From NCBI RefSeq assembly GCF_027594825.1, contig NZ_CP088930.1, forward strand, positions 3,657,019 through 3,721,018: 64,000 nt of DNA, read 5' to 3'. Shown in pieces: positions 42,482 through 54,215 of this stretch. How positions within the stretch are numbered: the first letter of the stretch is position 1; every line of letters starts with the position of its first letter. The position numbers and the translations under genes are program-made. Below the pieces are notes generated by a model. That model worked only from the letters and a program-made list of their open reading frames with translations. It was not told the DNA's origin and ran no database searches. This DNA comes from Serratia liquefaciens (GTDB lineage: Bacteria > Pseudomonadota > Gammaproteobacteria > Enterobacterales > Enterobacteriaceae).

Positions 42482-44245
42482 ATGAAAGCAGCACGCCCCG
42501 GTAAGTTGAAACGCCAGGAAGATCAGGCCAGCTTTGTAAGCTGGCGTTTTGCGTTGCTGTGCGGCTGTATTTTGCTGGCGTTGGTAGGGCTGATGCTGCG
42601 GGTAGCTTATCTGCAGGTGATTAACCCGGACCGCCTGGTGAAAGAAGGCGACATGCGTTCACTGCGCGTGCAGGAAGTACCGACTGCGCGCGGCATGATC
42701 AGCGATCGTTCAGGTCGCCCGCTGGCGGTAAGTGTGCCGGTGAATGCAATCTGGGCGGACCCGAAAGAGCTGAATGAGCGTGGTGGCATCACGCTGGACA
42801 GTCGCTGGAAGGCTCTATCCGATGCGCTGAATGTTCCGCTGGATCAGCTTTCTACCCGCATCAACGCCAACCCGAAAGGGCGCTTTGTCTACCTGGCCCG
42901 CCAGGTGAACCCGGCGATCGGCGACTACATTCGCAAGTTGAAACTGCCGGGGATTTACCTGCGTCAGGAATCCCGTCGCTACTATCCTTCCGGCCAGGTG
43001 ACCTCGCACATTATTGGCGTGACCAACATTGACGGTCAGGGGATTGAAGGCGTCGAAAAGAGCTTTGACCGCTGGCTGACCGGGCAACCGGGCGAGAGAA
43101 CCGTGCGTAAAGACCGCTTTGGCCGGGTCATCGAGGATATCTCCTCGGTGGACAGCCAGGCAGCGCATAACCTGGTGCTGAGCGTCGATGAGCGCTTGCA
43201 GGCATTGGTTTACCGCGAACTCAACAACGCCGTGGCCTTCAACAAGGCTGAATCCGGTACTGCGGTGCTGGTGGACGTGAATACCGGCGAAGTGTTGGCG
43301 ATGGCCAACAGCCCGTCTTACAACCCGAACAATATGGCCGGTACGCCGAAAGAAACCATGCGTAACCGGGCTATCACCGATATTTTTGAGCCTGGCTCCA
43401 CCGTAAAACCTATGGTGGTCATGACGGCATTGCAGCACGGTATTGTGAAAGAAAACAGCGTGTTGAATACCGTCCCTTACCGTATCAACGGCAAGGAAAT
43501 CAGGGACGTTGCGCGTTACGCGGAACTCTCCCTGACCGGGATCTTGCAGAAGTCGAGTAACGTCGGCGTTTCACGGCTGGCGTTATCGATGCCGTCCTCA
43601 GCGTTAGTAGATACTTACTCTCGTTTTGGATTGGGAAAAGCGACCAATTTGGGGCTGGTCGGAGAAAGCAGTGGCATATACCCAAAAAAACAACGGTGGT
43701 CTGACATAGAGAGGGCCACCTTCTCTTTCGGCTATGGGCTAATGGTAACTCCGTTACAGTTAGCGCGAGTCTACGCAACGATCGGCAGTCTGGGCGTTTA
43801 TCGCCCGCTGTCGATTACCAAAGTTGACCCACCGGTTGCCGGTGAGCGCGTCTTCCCCGAACCTCTGGTGCGCACCGTTGTGCACATGATGGAAAGCGTT
43901 GCCTTACCGGGCGGCGGCGGGGTTAAGGCGGCCATCAAGGGCTACCGCATTGCCATCAAAACCGGTACCGCCAAAAAGGTGGGCCCAGACGGCAAATACG
44001 TCAACAGATACATCGCTTATACCGCCGGCGTGGCGCCGGCCAGTAATCCTCGTTTTGCTCTGGTGGTGGTCATCAACGACCCGCAGGGTGGGAAATACTA
44101 CGGTGGTGCGATCTCCGCACCGGTGTTTGGCGCCATCATGGGCGGCGTATTGCGCACCATGAACGTTGAGCCGGATGCGTTGCCTACCGCTGAGAAAAGC
44201 GATTTTGTAACTAACAGAAAAGAGGGTTCAGGTGGCAGATCGTAA
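42482..44245 (+). CDS. ftsI: Peptidoglycan transpeptidase FtsI (PBP3)
   Basis: FtsI is the septum-specific, beta-lactam-binding transpeptidase working with FtsW. The 587-residue protein has a membrane anchor (about 22-40), the pedestal domain, and the transpeptidase motifs S306-T-V-K, S358-S-N and K493-T-G. The end overlaps murE by 14 bases. The segment around 43600-43790 abruptly uses codons rare elsewhere in the gene (ATA, AGG, TTA, CTA). In E. coli this gene contains the sponge RNA FtsO; see the ncRNA entry. Confidence 0.97.
   Translation: MKAARPGKLKRQEDQASFVSWRFALLCGCILLALVGLMLRVAYLQVINPDRLVKEGDMRSLRVQEVPTARGMISDRSGRPLAVSVPVNAIWADPKELNERGGITLDSRWKALSDALNVPLDQLSTRINANPKGRFVYLARQVNPAIGDYIRKLKLPGIYLRQESRRYYPSGQVTSHIIGVTNIDGQGIEGVEKSFDRWLTGQPGERTVRKDRFGRVIEDISSVDSQAAHNLVLSVDERLQALVYRELNNAVAFNKAESGTAVLVDVNTGEVLAMANSPSYNPNNMAGTPKETMRNRAITDIFEPGSTVKPMVVMTALQHGIVKENSVLNTVPYRINGKEIRDVARYAELSLTGILQKSSNVGVSRLALSMPSSALVDTYSRFGLGKATNLGLVGESSGIYPKKQRWSDIERATFSFGYGLMVTPLQLARVYATIGSLGVYRPLSITKVDPPVAGERVFPEPLVRTVVHMMESVALPGGGGVKAAIKGYRIAIKTGTAKKVGPDGKYVNRYIAYTAGVAPASNPRFALVVVINDPQGGKYYGGAISAPVFGAIMGGVLRTMNVEPDALPTAEKSDFVTNRKEGSGGRS
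43640..43728 (+). ncRNA. ftsO: Probable FtsO-like sponge RNA within ftsI
   Basis: Inside ftsI, AAAGCAGTGGC at 43665-43675 is complementary to the first 11 bases of RybB as known in E. coli (GCCACTGCTTT). It is followed at 43695-43720 by a 7-bp hairpin (GGTGGTC with GGCCACC) and the U-rich tail TTCTCTTT, resembling an intrinsic terminator. FtsO of E. coli is an RNA made from the ftsI coding sequence that sequesters RybB. The 5' end given is a guess; the 3' end is set by the tail. Existence in this organism is inferred. Confidence 0.55.
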
Positions 44246-45719
44246 TTTGCGCGATTTACTCGCTCCGTGGGTGCCAACGGCTCCCGGGCGCGCGCTGCGG
44301 GAAATGACATTAGACAGCCGTATTGCGGCTGCCGGGGATCTGTTTGTCGCCGTTGTCGGCCATCAAACGGATGGACGCCGCTATATTCCGCAGGCCATCG
44401 CGCAGGGCGTAGCCGCTGTGATTGCCGAAGCTGAAGGCCAGGCCGAAGACGGCGCTATCACCCAAATGCACGGCGTGCCGGTGATTTACCTGAGCCAGCT
44501 CAACCAGCGCCTTTCCGCACTGGCCGGGCGTTTTTATCATGAACCGGCGGAACGTCTGCGTCTGGTCGGCGTCACGGGCACCAACGGCAAAACCACCACC
44601 ACTCAGCTGCTGGCGCAGTGGGGCCAACTGCTGGGTGAGACCAGCGCCGTAATGGGCACCGTCGGCAATGGTTTGTTGGGCCAGGTTTGCCCGACTGAGA
44701 ATACCACCGGCTCTGCGGTTGATGTTCAACACGTATTAAACGAGCTGGTCGATCGCGGCGCTACCTTCGCGGCGATGGAAGTTTCTTCCCACGGCCTGGT
44801 GCAAAACCGCGTGGCGGCGCTGCCGTTTGCCGCTGCGGTGTTCACCAACCTGAGCCGCGATCACCTGGACTACCACGGTGACATGGCCAATTACGAAGCG
44901 GCCAAGTGGTCGCTGTTCGCCAGTCACGAAGTGGGCCAGGCGATTATCAATGCCGATGACGAAGTCGGTCAGCGCTGGCTGAGCCAATTGCCGGATGCGG
45001 TCGCTGTCACCATGCAGGACAACCTGCAGCCTGGCTGCCACGGCCGCTGGCTGAAAACCACCGCGGTTAACTATCACGATAACGGCGCCACGATCCACTT
45101 CAGCTCAAGCTGGGGCGACGGTGAGATTGAAAGCCGCCTGATGGGGGCGTTTAACGTCAGCAACTTGCTGTTGGCATTGGCGACCCTGCTGTCGTTAGGG
45201 TATCCACTGGATGAACTGGTGGCCACCGGCAATCAGCTGCAACCCGTGTGTGGCCGAATGGAGGTCTTCAACGCGCCGGGTAAACCGACGGTGGTGGTCG
45301 ATTATGCCCACACTCCAGATGCGCTGGAAAAAGCATTGGAAGCCGCGCGCCTGCACTGCCAGGGGCAGTTATGGTGCGTGTTTGGTTGCGGCGGCGATCG
45401 CGACAAGGGCAAGCGTCCGCTGATGGGCGGCATCGCCGAACAGTTCGCCGATCGCGTCGTTGTCACCGACGATAACCCTCGTACCGAAGAGCCGCAGGCG
45501 ATCATCGCCGATATCCTGACCGGCCTGCTGGATGCCGGGCGTGCCCTGGTGATCCACGGCCGTGCGGAAGCCGTAACCAGCGCGATTATGCAGGCGCAAG
45601 AACAAGACGTGGTGCTGGTGGCCGGTAAGGGCCACGAGGATTACCAACTGGTGGGGAATCGCCGTCTGGATTACTCCGATCGCACCACCGTCGCGCGTTT
45701 GCTGGGGGTAGTAGCATGA
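44232..45719 (+). CDS. murE: UDP-MurNAc-tripeptide synthetase (meso-DAP-adding)
   Basis: MurE adds meso-diaminopimelate to UDP-MurNAc-L-Ala-D-Glu. The 495-residue protein has the ATP loop GTNGKTTT, the Mur-ligase central domain and the DNPR motif ([10 protein letters not shown]), diagnostic of meso-DAP specificity as expected for a Gram-negative wall. The start is GTG at 44232, overlapping ftsI by 14 bases; the stop overlaps murF as ATGA. Confidence 0.97.
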   Translation: MADRNLRDLLAPWVPTAPGRALREMTLDSRIAAAGDLFVAVVGHQTDGRRYIPQAIAQGVAAVIAEAEGQAEDGAITQMHGVPVIYLSQLNQRLSALAGRFYHEPAERLRLVGVTGTNGKTTTTQLLAQWGQLLGETSAVMGTVGNGLLGQVCPTENTTGSAVDVQHVLNELVDRGATFAAMEVSSHGLVQNRVAALPFAAAVFTNLSRDHLDYHGDMANYEAAKWSLFASHEVGQAIINADDEVGQRWLSQLPDAVAVTMQDNLQPGCHGRWLKTTAVNYHDNGATIHFSSSWGDGEIESRLMGAFNVSNLLLALATLLSLGYPLDELVATGNQLQPVCGRMEVFNAPGKPTVVVDYAHTPDALEKALEAARLHCQGQLWCVFGCGGDRDKGKRPLMGGIAEQFADRVVVTDDNPRTEEPQAIIADILTGLLDAGRALVIHGRAEAVTSAIMQAQEQDVVLVAGKGHEDYQLVGNRRLDYSDRTTVARLLGVVA

Positions 45720-47077
45720 TCCCTGTCTCCCTTCAGGCACTGGCCGACGTATTGAGCGCTGAGCTGATCGGCGCCGATTGCCAAATCGTTGAGGTGACGA
45801 CAGATACCCGTCAGGTAACCGCTGGTTGCCTGTTTGTGGCATTGAAAGGTGAGCGTTTCGACGCTCACGATTTTGCTGTTGATGCGGTAGCCGCAGGTGC
45901 TGGGGCACTGCTGGTAAGTAAGCGCTTATTGGTGGATGTCCCTCAACTAGTGGTGAAAGACACCCGTCTGGCGTTAGGCCAGTTGGCTGCCTGGGTACGC
46001 AAGCAGGTACCGGCCCGAGTCGTGGCGTTAACCGGCTCATCGGGCAAGACTTCGGTGAAAGAGATGGCTGCCGCTATCTTGCGTGAATGCGGCGAAGTGC
46101 TTTATACCGCCGGTAATTTCAATAATGACATCGGCGTGCCTTTGACGCTGCTGCGTTTGCAGCCGCAGCACGACTTTGCGGTGATTGAGCTGGGCGCTAA
46201 CCACATTGGCGAAATCGCCTATACCACCGCATTAACTTGTCCGCAGACCGCCCTGGTGAATAACCTGGCGGCCGCTCACCTGGAAGGTTTTGGTTCTTTG
46301 GCCGGTGTTGCCCAGGCGAAGGGCGAAATTTTTACCGGCTTGCCGGCTGACGGCGTGGCGATCATCAACGCCGACAATAACGATTGGCCGCACTGGCAGA
46401 GCATGCTGGAGGGGAAAACCGTTTGGCGATTCTCTCCGCAGGCGGCAGAAGGCGTCGATTTCTTCGCCAGCGACGTGCAGGTCAACGGTGAAGGCACACA
46501 GTTTACGTTGCATAGCCCATTCGGTACTGCGCCTATCGCGCTGCCACTGCCAGGGCGTCATAACGTCGCCAACGCGTTGGCGGCAACGGCACTGGCAATG
46601 TCGGCCGGGGCATCGCTCGAGGCCGTGCGTCAGGGACTCAAGCAACTGCAGGCGGTGCCGGGGCGTTTGTTCCCCATTGCGCTGGCTGCCGGCAAGCTGC
46701 TGCTGGACGACAGCTACAACGCCAACGTCGGTTCGATGACCGCCGCTGCGCAGGTACTGGCGGAAATGCCAGGCTACCGCGTGATGGTGGTTGGCGACAT
46801 GGCAGAGCTGGGGGCGGAAGCTGAAGAGTGCCATCGTCAGGTGGGCGAAGCGGCTCGGCTGGCGGGGATCGATAAGGTGCTGGGCGTAGGGCCATTGAGC
46901 CAAGCGCTGATTGCAGCCTCCGCTAACGGCGAACATTTTCAGGATAAGGCAGCGGTGACCGCGCGCGTGGCGGAATTACTGTCGGAACATGCGGTAATTA
47001 CCGTGTTAATCAAGGGTTCACGTAGTGCCGCAATGGAGCAGGTAGTACGCGCGTTACAGGAGAAAGCACCATGTTAG
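45716..47077 (+). CDS. murF: UDP-MurNAc-pentapeptide synthetase
   Basis: MurF adds D-Ala-D-Ala to the UDP-MurNAc-tripeptide. The 453-residue protein carries the ATP loop [13 protein letters not shown], the [10 protein letters not shown] block and the C-terminal [11 protein letters not shown] motif typical of MurF. Its start overlaps the murE stop by four bases and its end overlaps mraY by seven. Confidence 0.97.
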   Translation: MIPVSLQALADVLSAELIGADCQIVEVTTDTRQVTAGCLFVALKGERFDAHDFAVDAVAAGAGALLVSKRLLVDVPQLVVKDTRLALGQLAAWVRKQVPARVVALTGSSGKTSVKEMAAAILRECGEVLYTAGNFNNDIGVPLTLLRLQPQHDFAVIELGANHIGEIAYTTALTCPQTALVNNLAAAHLEGFGSLAGVAQAKGEIFTGLPADGVAIINADNNDWPHWQSMLEGKTVWRFSPQAAEGVDFFASDVQVNGEGTQFTLHSPFGTAPIALPLPGRHNVANALAATALAMSAGASLEAVRQGLKQLQAVPGRLFPIALAAGKLLLDDSYNANVGSMTAAAQVLAEMPGYRVMVVGDMAELGAEAEECHRQVGEAARLAGIDKVLGVGPLSQALIAASANGEHFQDKAAVTARVAELLSEHAVITVLIKGSRSAAMEQVVRALQEKAPC

Positions 47078-48153
47078 TTTGGCTGGCCGAACATTTGGTC
47101 AAATATTATTCCGGCTTCAACGTCTTTTCCTACCTGACGTTCCGAGCCATTGTCAGCCTGCTGACCGCGCTGTTCCTCTCCTTGTGGATGGGGCCGCGGG
47201 TGATCAAACGCCTGCAGGAGATGTCCTTCGGCCAGGTGGTGCGTAACGACGGTCCAGAGTCACATTTCAGCAAGCGTGGCACGCCGACCATGGGCGGCAT
47301 CATGATCCTGACCTCCATCACCGTTTCGGTGTTGATGTGGGCTTATCCGTCCAACCCATATGTCTGGTGCGTGCTGTTCGTGCTGGTGGGTTATGGCATC
47401 GTCGGCTTCGTTGACGATTACCGCAAGGTGGTACGTAAAGACACCAAAGGGCTGATCGCTCGCTGGAAATACTTCTGGCAGTCGGTGATTGCGCTGGTGG
47501 TTGCTTTCGCCATGTATGCCGTAGGAAAAGACACGCCAGCCACCGAGCTGGTTGTGCCGTTCTTTAAGGACATCATGCCTCAGCTTGGCCTGTTATACGT
47601 GCTGCTGGCGTACTTTGTCATCGTGGGGACCAGCAACGCGGTCAACCTGACCGACGGGTTGGACGGCCTGGCGATTATGCCGACGGTGTTCGTGGCCGCC
47701 GGTTTTGCGCTGGTAGCCTGGGCGACCGGTAACATGAACTTCGCCAACTACCTGCATATTCCGTATCTGCGCCACGCCGGCGAACTGGTGATCGTCTGTA
47801 CCGCCATTGTCGGTGCCGGCCTGGGCTTTTTGTGGTTCAACACCTATCCGGCTCAGGTCTTCATGGGCGACGTGGGTTCGTTGGCGCTGGGCGGCGCGTT
47901 GGGCACCATTGCGGTGTTGCTGCGCCAAGAGTTTTTGCTGTTGATTATGGGCGGCGTGTTCGTGGTTGAAACGCTGTCGGTGATTTTGCAGGTGGGGTCG
48001 TTCAAGCTGCGCGGACAACGTATTTTCCGCATGGCACCGATTCACCACCACTATGAATTGAAAGGCTGGCCGGAACCACGCGTGATCGTGCGCTTCTGGA
48101 TTATTTCGCTGATGCTGGTGCTGATTGGCCTGGCGACGCTGAAGGTGCGGTAA
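47071..48153 (+). CDS. mraY: Phospho-MurNAc-pentapeptide translocase
   Basis: MraY transfers phospho-MurNAc-pentapeptide to undecaprenyl phosphate, making lipid I at the inner membrane. The 360-residue protein (same as E. coli) has ten hydrophobic segments and the catalytic and Mg-binding blocks [21 protein letters not shown] and the HHHYELKGW loop. It overlaps murF by seven bases and is followed two bases later by murD. Confidence 0.97.
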   Translation: MLVWLAEHLVKYYSGFNVFSYLTFRAIVSLLTALFLSLWMGPRVIKRLQEMSFGQVVRNDGPESHFSKRGTPTMGGIMILTSITVSVLMWAYPSNPYVWCVLFVLVGYGIVGFVDDYRKVVRKDTKGLIARWKYFWQSVIALVVAFAMYAVGKDTPATELVVPFFKDIMPQLGLLYVLLAYFVIVGTSNAVNLTDGLDGLAIMPTVFVAAGFALVAWATGNMNFANYLHIPYLRHAGELVIVCTAIVGAGLGFLWFNTYPAQVFMGDVGSLALGGALGTIAVLLRQEFLLLIMGGVFVVETLSVILQVGSFKLRGQRIFRMAPIHHHYELKGWPEPRVIVRFWIISLMLVLIGLATLKVR

Positions 48154-48155
48154 CT

Positions 48156-49475
48156 ATGGCGGATTATCAGGGTAAAAAAGTGGTCATCATCGGGCTGGGC
48201 CTCACCGGCCTGTCCTGTGTTGATTTCTTTATGGCGCGCGGCGTAACGCCACGCGTTATGGATACCCGCATTTCACCTCCAGGGCTGGACAAGCTGCCTG
48301 AAAGCGTTGAGCGACACCTTGGGGATTTGAATCAGGATTGGCTGTTGGCGGCGGATTTGATCGTCGCCAGCCCGGGCATGGCCTTGGCGACCCCGGCGTT
48401 GAGCGCTGCTGCCGAGGCGGGCGTAGAGATTGTCGGCGATATCGAATTGTTCTGCCGTGAAGCCCAGGCACCGATCGTGGCGATTACCGGTTCCAACGGG
48501 AAAAGTACCGTCACCACCCTGGTGGGTGAAATGGCGAAAGCCGCAGGTTGGGCGGTGGGCGTCGGTGGCAACATCGGTCTGCCTGCTTTGAGCCTGCTGC
48601 GCCAGGAGTGCCAGCTGTACGTGCTGGAACTGTCGAGCTTCCAACTGGAAACCACTTACAGCCTGCACGCGGCGGCGGCGACCATTTTGAACGTCACCGA
48701 AGATCATATGGATCGCTATCCGTTTGGGCTGCAGCAATACCGTGCAGCCAAGCTGAAGGTCTATGAAAATGCCAGCCTGTGCGTGGTCAATGCCGATGAC
48801 GCATTGACGATGCCGATTCGCGGGGCGGATCAACGTTGCATCAGCTTTGGCGCCGATGTGGGCGACTATCACCTGAACCGCCAACTGGGCGAAACCTGGT
48901 TGCGCGTGCGCGGTGAGAAAATCTTGAACACCCGCGAAATGAAGCTGACTGGCCGCCATAACTACACCAATGCGTTGGCGGCGCTGGCACTGGCCGATGC
49001 GGTGAACATCCCGCGTGCTTCCAGCCTGAAAGCACTGACCACTTATACCGGCTTAGCGCACCGCTTCCAATTGGCCTGGGAACATAACGGCGTTCGCTGG
49101 ATTAACGATTCTAAAGCTACCAACGTTGGCAGTACCGAAGCGGCGTTGAATGGTCTGCAGGTGGACGGCACCTTGCATCTGCTGTTGGGCGGCGACGGCA
49201 AATCGGCCGATTTCTCCCCGCTGGCGCGCTACCTGCAAGGCGATAACGTTCGCCTTTACTGCTTCGGCCGCGATGGCGAACAGTTGGCTCAGCTGCGGCC
49301 GGAGGTCGCTACGCTGACCGAGACCATGGAACAGGCGATGCAGACGATAGCCGGCCGGGTGCAGCCTGGCGATATGGTGTTGCTGTCACCCGCCTGTGCC
49401 AGCCTGGATCAGTTCCGCAATTTTGAAGTACGCGGCGACGAGTTTGCCCGTTTGGCACAGGAGCTTGGCGGATGA
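48156..49475 (+). CDS. murD: UDP-MurNAc-L-alanine:D-glutamate ligase
   Basis: MurD adds D-glutamate to UDP-MurNAc-L-Ala. The 439-residue protein has an N-terminal Rossmann-like domain ([18 protein letters not shown]), the ATP loop [11 protein letters not shown] and the Mur-ligase C-terminal [11 protein letters not shown] block. The stop overlaps the ftsW start by four bases. Confidence 0.97.
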   Translation: MADYQGKKVVIIGLGLTGLSCVDFFMARGVTPRVMDTRISPPGLDKLPESVERHLGDLNQDWLLAADLIVASPGMALATPALSAAAEAGVEIVGDIELFCREAQAPIVAITGSNGKSTVTTLVGEMAKAAGWAVGVGGNIGLPALSLLRQECQLYVLELSSFQLETTYSLHAAAATILNVTEDHMDRYPFGLQQYRAAKLKVYENASLCVVNADDALTMPIRGADQRCISFGADVGDYHLNRQLGETWLRVRGEKILNTREMKLTGRHNYTNALAALALADAVNIPRASSLKALTTYTGLAHRFQLAWEHNGVRWINDSKATNVGSTEAALNGLQVDGTLHLLLGGDGKSADFSPLARYLQGDNVRLYCFGRDGEQLAQLRPEVATLTETMEQAMQTIAGRVQPGDMVLLSPACASLDQFRNFEVRGDEFARLAQELGG

Positions 49476-50674
49476 GACTGCGCTTGCCGAACTTCGGGCT
49501 GACAGAGCTCTTTAAAAACTGGGTAGCGGGATCGCGAGATAACGATTCGGCCAATATGGTGCTGTACGACCGTACCCTGCTGTGGCTGACCTTTGGGTTG
49601 GCCATTATTGGTTTTGTGATGGTGACTTCGGCTTCGATGCCGATCGGTCAGCGCCTGGCGGACGATCCATTCTTGTTCGCCAAGCGTGACGCGCTGTATC
49701 TCGGGCTGGCGTTCGGTCTGTCGATGGTGACCTTGCGCATTCCGATGGAAGTCTGGCAGCGCTATAGCAACATCATGCTGCTGCTGTCGATCGTGATGCT
49801 GTTGATCGTATTGGTGGTCGGCAGCTCGGTAAACGGGGCATCGCGCTGGATCTCGCTGGGGCCGCTGCGTATTCAGCCGGCAGAGCTGTCCAAGCTGTCG
49901 CTGTTTTGTTACCTGGCGAGTTATCTGGTGCGCAAAGTAGAAGAGGTGCGCAGCAACTTTTGGGGCTTCTGCAAGCCGATGGGCGTCATGGTGGTGTTGG
50001 CCGTGCTGCTGCTGGCTCAGCCGGATCTGGGTACCGTGGTGGTGCTGTTTATCACCACGCTGGCGATGCTGTTCCTGGCCGGCGCGAAAATGTGGCAATT
50101 CCTGGCGATTATCGGTTCCGGAGCCTTCGCGGTGGTGCTGTTGATCATCGCCGAACCTTACCGTATGCGCCGTGTCACCTCGTTCTGGAACCCGTGGGCC
50201 GATCCGTTCGGCAGCGGCTACCAGTTGACCCAGTCGCTGATGGCCTTTGGTCGTGGTGAATTCTGGGGGCAAGGGCTGGGTAATTCGGTGCAGAAACTCG
50301 AGTATTTGCCGGAAGCGCACACCGACTTTATCTTCTCGATTTTAGGCGAAGAACTGGGCTATATCGGTGTGGTTTTCGCATTGTTAATGGTATTCTGCGT
50401 CGCTTTTCGTGCTATGTCGATTGGCCGTCGTGCGCTGGAGCTTGATCAGCGCTTTTCTGGCTTTTTGGCCTGCTCCATCGGCGTGTGGTTCAGCTTCCAG
50501 GCGCTGGTCAACGTCGGCGCGGCTGCCGGTATGCTGCCGACCAAAGGTCTGACGCTGCCGCTGATCAGTTACGGCGGTTCGAGCCTGTTGATTATGTCGA
50601 CGGCGATCGTGCTGTTGCTGCGTATTGATTATGAAACGCGTCTGGCTAAAGCCCAGGCGTTTGTGAAGAGGTAA
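49472..50674 (+). CDS. ftsW: Septal peptidoglycan glycosyltransferase FtsW
   Basis: FtsW is the SEDS-family polymerase that builds septal glycan from lipid II together with FtsI. The 400-residue protein has ten predicted membrane segments and SEDS hallmarks: the [20 protein letters not shown] loop, AQPDLGT and the C-terminal [10 protein letters not shown]. It overlaps murD by four bases and precedes murG by three. Confidence 0.97.
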   Translation: MRLRLPNFGLTELFKNWVAGSRDNDSANMVLYDRTLLWLTFGLAIIGFVMVTSASMPIGQRLADDPFLFAKRDALYLGLAFGLSMVTLRIPMEVWQRYSNIMLLLSIVMLLIVLVVGSSVNGASRWISLGPLRIQPAELSKLSLFCYLASYLVRKVEEVRSNFWGFCKPMGVMVVLAVLLLAQPDLGTVVVLFITTLAMLFLAGAKMWQFLAIIGSGAFAVVLLIIAEPYRMRRVTSFWNPWADPFGSGYQLTQSLMAFGRGEFWGQGLGNSVQKLEYLPEAHTDFIFSILGEELGYIGVVFALLMVFCVAFRAMSIGRRALELDQRFSGFLACSIGVWFSFQALVNVGAAAGMLPTKGLTLPLISYGGSSLLIMSTAIVLLLRIDYETRLAKAQAFVKR

Positions 50675-50677
50675 GGG

Positions 50678-51742
50678 ATGAGCGGGAAACCTAAGCGTTT
50701 AATGGTGATGGCAGGCGGTACCGGCGGACACGTATTCCCGGGGCTGGCGGTCGCACATCATCTGATGGCGCAGGGCTGGCAGGTGCGCTGGCTTGGAACC
50801 GCAGACCGAATGGAAGCCGATCTGGTGCCAAAGCACGGGATCGAGATTGATTTCATCCGTATTTCCGGCCTGCGCGGCAAAGGGCTGAAGGCCCAGTTGA
50901 GCGCGCCGCTGCGTATCTGGCAAGCCGTACGTCAGGCGAAGGCGATTATGCGCAGCTACCAACCGGACGTGGTGCTGGGAATGGGCGGTTACGTTTCCGG
51001 TCCTGGCGGTTTGGCCGCATGGCTTTGTGGCATCCCGGTGGTGCTGCACGAACAAAACGGCATTGCCGGGCTGACCAACCGCTGGTTGGCGCGCATTGCC
51101 AGGAAAGTCCTGCAGGCCTTCCCTGGCGCGTTCCCCAATGCGGACGTGGTGGGCAACCCGGTACGCACCGACGTATTGGCGCTGCCGCTGCCGGCAGAGC
51201 GATTGGTGGGGCGTGAAGGACCCATTCGCGTGCTGGTGATTGGCGGCAGTCAGGGTGCCCGCGTGCTGAATCAGACAGTTCCTGAAGTCGCGGCGAGATT
51301 GGGCGATAGAATTACGCTCTGGCATCAGGTAGGCAAAGGTGCGCTGGAAAATGTGTTGCGCGACTACGAGAGGGTAGGGCAGGCGCAGCACAAGGTGACC
51401 GAGTTTATTGATGACATGGCGGCCGCATACGCCTGGGCTGATGTCGTGGTGTGTCGCTCCGGTGCACTGACGGTCAGTGAGATCGCTGCGGCGGGGCTGC
51501 CTGCGATATTTGTGCCTTTCATGCACAAAGACCGCCAGCAGTACTGGAATGCCCGCCCGCTGGAAGAAGCGGGCGCGGCGAAGATTATCGAACAACCGCA
51601 GTTTAACGCTGATGTGGTGGCGGAACTGCTGGCTGGCTGGGATCGTCCGGCGCTGTTGGCGATGGCCGAAAAGGCCCGTGCAGTGGCCATTCCGGATGCT
51701 ACCGAGCGCGTAGCGGCGGAGCTGGTGCGCGTCGCCAAATAA
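50678..51742 (+). CDS. murG: Lipid II synthase, GlcNAc transferase MurG
   Basis: MurG adds GlcNAc to lipid I at the cytoplasmic face, giving lipid II. The 354-residue GT28 protein has the glycine-rich loop [11 protein letters not shown], the [11 protein letters not shown] motif and the C-terminal UDP-GlcNAc region [21 protein letters not shown] gap of about 80 bases with two hairpins separates it from murC, the largest break in this part of the cluster. Confidence 0.97.
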   Translation: MSGKPKRLMVMAGGTGGHVFPGLAVAHHLMAQGWQVRWLGTADRMEADLVPKHGIEIDFIRISGLRGKGLKAQLSAPLRIWQAVRQAKAIMRSYQPDVVLGMGGYVSGPGGLAAWLCGIPVVLHEQNGIAGLTNRWLARIARKVLQAFPGAFPNADVVGNPVRTDVLALPLPAERLVGREGPIRVLVIGGSQGARVLNQTVPEVAARLGDRITLWHQVGKGALENVLRDYERVGQAQHKVTEFIDDMAAAYAWADVVVCRSGALTVSEIAAAGLPAIFVPFMHKDRQQYWNARPLEEAGAAKIIEQPQFNADVVAELLAGWDRPALLAMAEKARAVAIPDATERVAAELVRVAK

Positions 51743-51750
51743 TATGCAGG

Positions 51751-51810
51751 GGTCCGGTTCGCCGGGCCTGAATTAAAGAATGTCATGTAGGGGGCCGGCA
51801 TGCCGGCCCC
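51751..51810 (+). repeat. Tandem hairpins between murG and murC
   Basis: The first hairpin is GGTCCGG, loop TTCG, CCGGGCC (51751-51768, one G-T pair). The second, 51791-51810, is a perfect 20-base palindrome centred on CATG. No T run follows either, so they are not ordinary terminators. They may be an mRNA-stabilising or small repetitive element. Confidence 0.6.
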
Positions 51811-51825
51811 GGATTAGAGAGAGTG

Positions 51826-53304
51826 ATGAATACACAACAACTGGCGAAACTACGTACTATCGTGCCCGAGATGCGACGCGTCCGGCACATTCACTTTGTC
51901 GGCATCGGTGGCGCCGGCATGGGTGGTATCGCCGAAGTGTTGGCCAATGAGGGTTATCAGATCAGCGGTTCCGACCTGGCACCGAATCCGGTAACCCAGC
52001 AGTTGAGCGCGCTCGGGGCGACGATTTACTTCCATCACCGTCCGGAGAACGTACTGGATGCCAGCGTAGTCGTGGTTTCTACCGCTATTTCTGCCGACAA
52101 CCCGGAAATTGTCGCCGCTCGCGAAGCGCGTATTCCGGTGATCCGTCGCGCAGAGATGCTGGCCGAGCTGATGCGTTTCCGCCATGGCATTGCCGTTGCA
52201 GGCACGCATGGCAAGACCACGACCACGGCGATGGTGTCGAGCATTTATGCCGAAGCCGGCCTGGACCCGACCTTTGTTAACGGCGGGCTGGTGAAAGCGG
52301 CAGGAACTCATGCGCGTTTGGGCTCCAGCCGTTACTTGATTGCGGAAGCGGATGAGAGCGATGCCTCGTTCCTGCATTTGCAGCCGATGGTGGCGATTGT
52401 CACCAATATCGAGGCCGACCATATGGAGACCTACCAGGGCGACTTCGAAAACCTGAAGCAGACGTTTATCAACTTTTTGCACAACCTGCCGTTCTACGGC
52501 CGTGCGGTGATGTGTATTGATGATCCGGTGGTGCGTGAATTGCTGCCACGCGTGGGTCGCCATATCACCACTTACGGTTTCAGCGACGATGCCGACGTTC
52601 GCATCGAGAGCTACCGTCAGGTTGGAGCCCAGGGCCACTTTACCCTGAGCCGCCAGGACAAGCCGCTGATGACGGTGACGCTGAATGCGCCGGGTCGTCA
52701 CAACGCGTTGAACGCGGCGGCGGCAGTCGCGGTTGCAACGGAAGAAGGCATTGACGACGCAGATATTCTCAGCGCGTTGGCCAGCTTCCAGGGGACCGGT
52801 CGCCGCTTTGATTTCCTTGGCGAGTTCCCGCTGGAGCCGGTAAACGGCAAAAGCGGCAGTGCGATGCTGGTGGACGACTATGGTCACCACCCGACCGAGG
52901 TCGACGCGACGCTGAAAGCCGCACGTGCAGGCTGGCCAGACAAGCGTCTGGTGATGATTTTCCAGCCGCACCGTTACACGCGTACTCGCGATCTGTACGA
53001 CGATTTTGCCAACGTGCTATCGCAAGTGGACGTGCTGCTGATGCTGGACGTTTACTCTGCCGGTGAAACGGCGATCCCGGGGGCGGACAGCCGCTCGCTA
53101 TGCCGCACGATCCGCAGCCGCGGCAAGCTGGATCCGATTTTGGTTTCCGATGCGGATACCGTGCCGGAAACCCTGGCAGGGTTGCTGCAAGCAGACGATT
53201 TAGTGCTGGTGCAGGGCGCCGGCAACGTGGGTAAAGTCGCTCGCAAACTGGCTGAGCTGAAGCTGCAGCCACAGAAAAAAGAGGAGGAACATCATGGCCG
53301 ATAA
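51826..53304 (+). CDS. murC: UDP-N-acetylmuramate:L-alanine ligase
   Basis: MurC adds the first residue, L-alanine, to UDP-MurNAc. From the ATG at 51826 ([16 protein letters not shown]) the protein is 492 residues; a GTG one codon earlier is possible but less like E. coli. Motifs: the N-terminal [15 protein letters not shown] loop, ATP loop [11 protein letters not shown], and [10 protein letters not shown] in the C-terminal half. Its end overlaps ddlB by 11 bases. Confidence 0.97.
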   Translation: MNTQQLAKLRTIVPEMRRVRHIHFVGIGGAGMGGIAEVLANEGYQISGSDLAPNPVTQQLSALGATIYFHHRPENVLDASVVVVSTAISADNPEIVAAREARIPVIRRAEMLAELMRFRHGIAVAGTHGKTTTTAMVSSIYAEAGLDPTFVNGGLVKAAGTHARLGSSRYLIAEADESDASFLHLQPMVAIVTNIEADHMETYQGDFENLKQTFINFLHNLPFYGRAVMCIDDPVVRELLPRVGRHITTYGFSDDADVRIESYRQVGAQGHFTLSRQDKPLMTVTLNAPGRHNALNAAAAVAVATEEGIDDADILSALASFQGTGRRFDFLGEFPLEPVNGKSGSAMLVDDYGHHPTEVDATLKAARAGWPDKRLVMIFQPHRYTRTRDLYDDFANVLSQVDVLLMLDVYSAGETAIPGADSRSLCRTIRSRGKLDPILVSDADTVPETLAGLLQADDLVLVQGAGNVGKVARKLAELKLQPQKKEEEHHGR

Positions 53305-54214
53305 AGTCGCCGTACTGCTGGGTGGAACCTCCGCTGAACGTGAAGTGTCATTGCAATCCGGCGCCGCCGTGCTGGCCGGGCTGCGTGAAGCCGGTATCGA
53401 CGCTCACGGCATCGATATCCGCGATTTCCCGGTCACCCAGTTGAAAGAACATGGGTTTACCAAAGTGTTTATCGCGCTGCATGGCCGAGGCGGTGAAGAC
53501 GGTACCCTGCAAGGCATGCTGGAATTCCTCGAACTGCCTTATACCGGCAGTGGCGTGATGGCTTCGGCACTGACCATGGACAAGTGGCGCACCAAGATGG
53601 TGTGGCAGTCGATGGGCCTGCCGGTGGCGCCTTATGTTGCGCTGAACCGTCAGCAGTATGCCGGTGCAGAAAAAGAGGCGCTGATCGCGCGAGTAGAGGC
53701 CTTGGGCCTGCCGCTGATCGTCAAGCCGAGTCGTGAAGGTTCCAGCGTTGGTATGAGCAAAGTCACCGAACGTGGCGCTCTTGAAGCGGCTCTGGAAGAA
53801 GGTTTCCGCCATGACGACGACGTCCTGGTCGAGAAGTGGCTGAGCGGTCCGGAATACACGGTAGCGATGCTGGGTGATCAGGTTTTACCCTCCATTCGCA
53901 TTCAGCCGGCCGGCGTGTTTTACGACTATCAGGCCAAATACATCTCGGACGATACCCAGTATTTCTGTCCGAGCGGCCTGAGCGCGGAACATGAAGCCGA
54001 AATGGCGGCTCTGGCGTTACGCGCCTATCGTGGGCTGGACTGCAGCGGCTGGGGCCGCGTTGATGTGATGCAGGACAGCGATGGCAGCTTCTATCTGCTT
54101 GAGGTGAATACCTCGCCGGGCATGACCAGTCATAGCCTGGTGCCGATGGCAGCGCGCCAGTCTGGTTTAAGCTTCTCGCAGCTGGTAGCGAGAATTTTGG
54201 AGTTGGCCGACTGA
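53294..54214 (+). CDS. ddlB: D-alanine:D-alanine ligase B
   Basis: DdlB makes the D-Ala-D-Ala dipeptide used by MurF. The 306-residue ATP-grasp enzyme begins [20 protein letters not shown] and shows [29 protein letters not shown] and the metal-binding [13 protein letters not shown] near its end. It overlaps murC by 11 bases, and ftsQ begins one base after its stop. Confidence 0.97.
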   Translation: MADKVAVLLGGTSAEREVSLQSGAAVLAGLREAGIDAHGIDIRDFPVTQLKEHGFTKVFIALHGRGGEDGTLQGMLEFLELPYTGSGVMASALTMDKWRTKMVWQSMGLPVAPYVALNRQQYAGAEKEALIARVEALGLPLIVKPSREGSSVGMSKVTERGALEAALEEGFRHDDDVLVEKWLSGPEYTVAMLGDQVLPSIRIQPAGVFYDYQAKYISDDTQYFCPSGLSAEHEAEMAALALRAYRGLDCSGWGRVDVMQDSDGSFYLLEVNTSPGMTSHSLVPMAARQSGLSFSQLVARILELAD

Positions 54215-54215
54215 T

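Noticed and set aside
43500..43778. Antisense 92-codon frame over the unusual ftsI segment
   Set aside because: The odd codon use is better explained by an embedded sense RNA (FtsO); the antisense frame has no start signals or homology.
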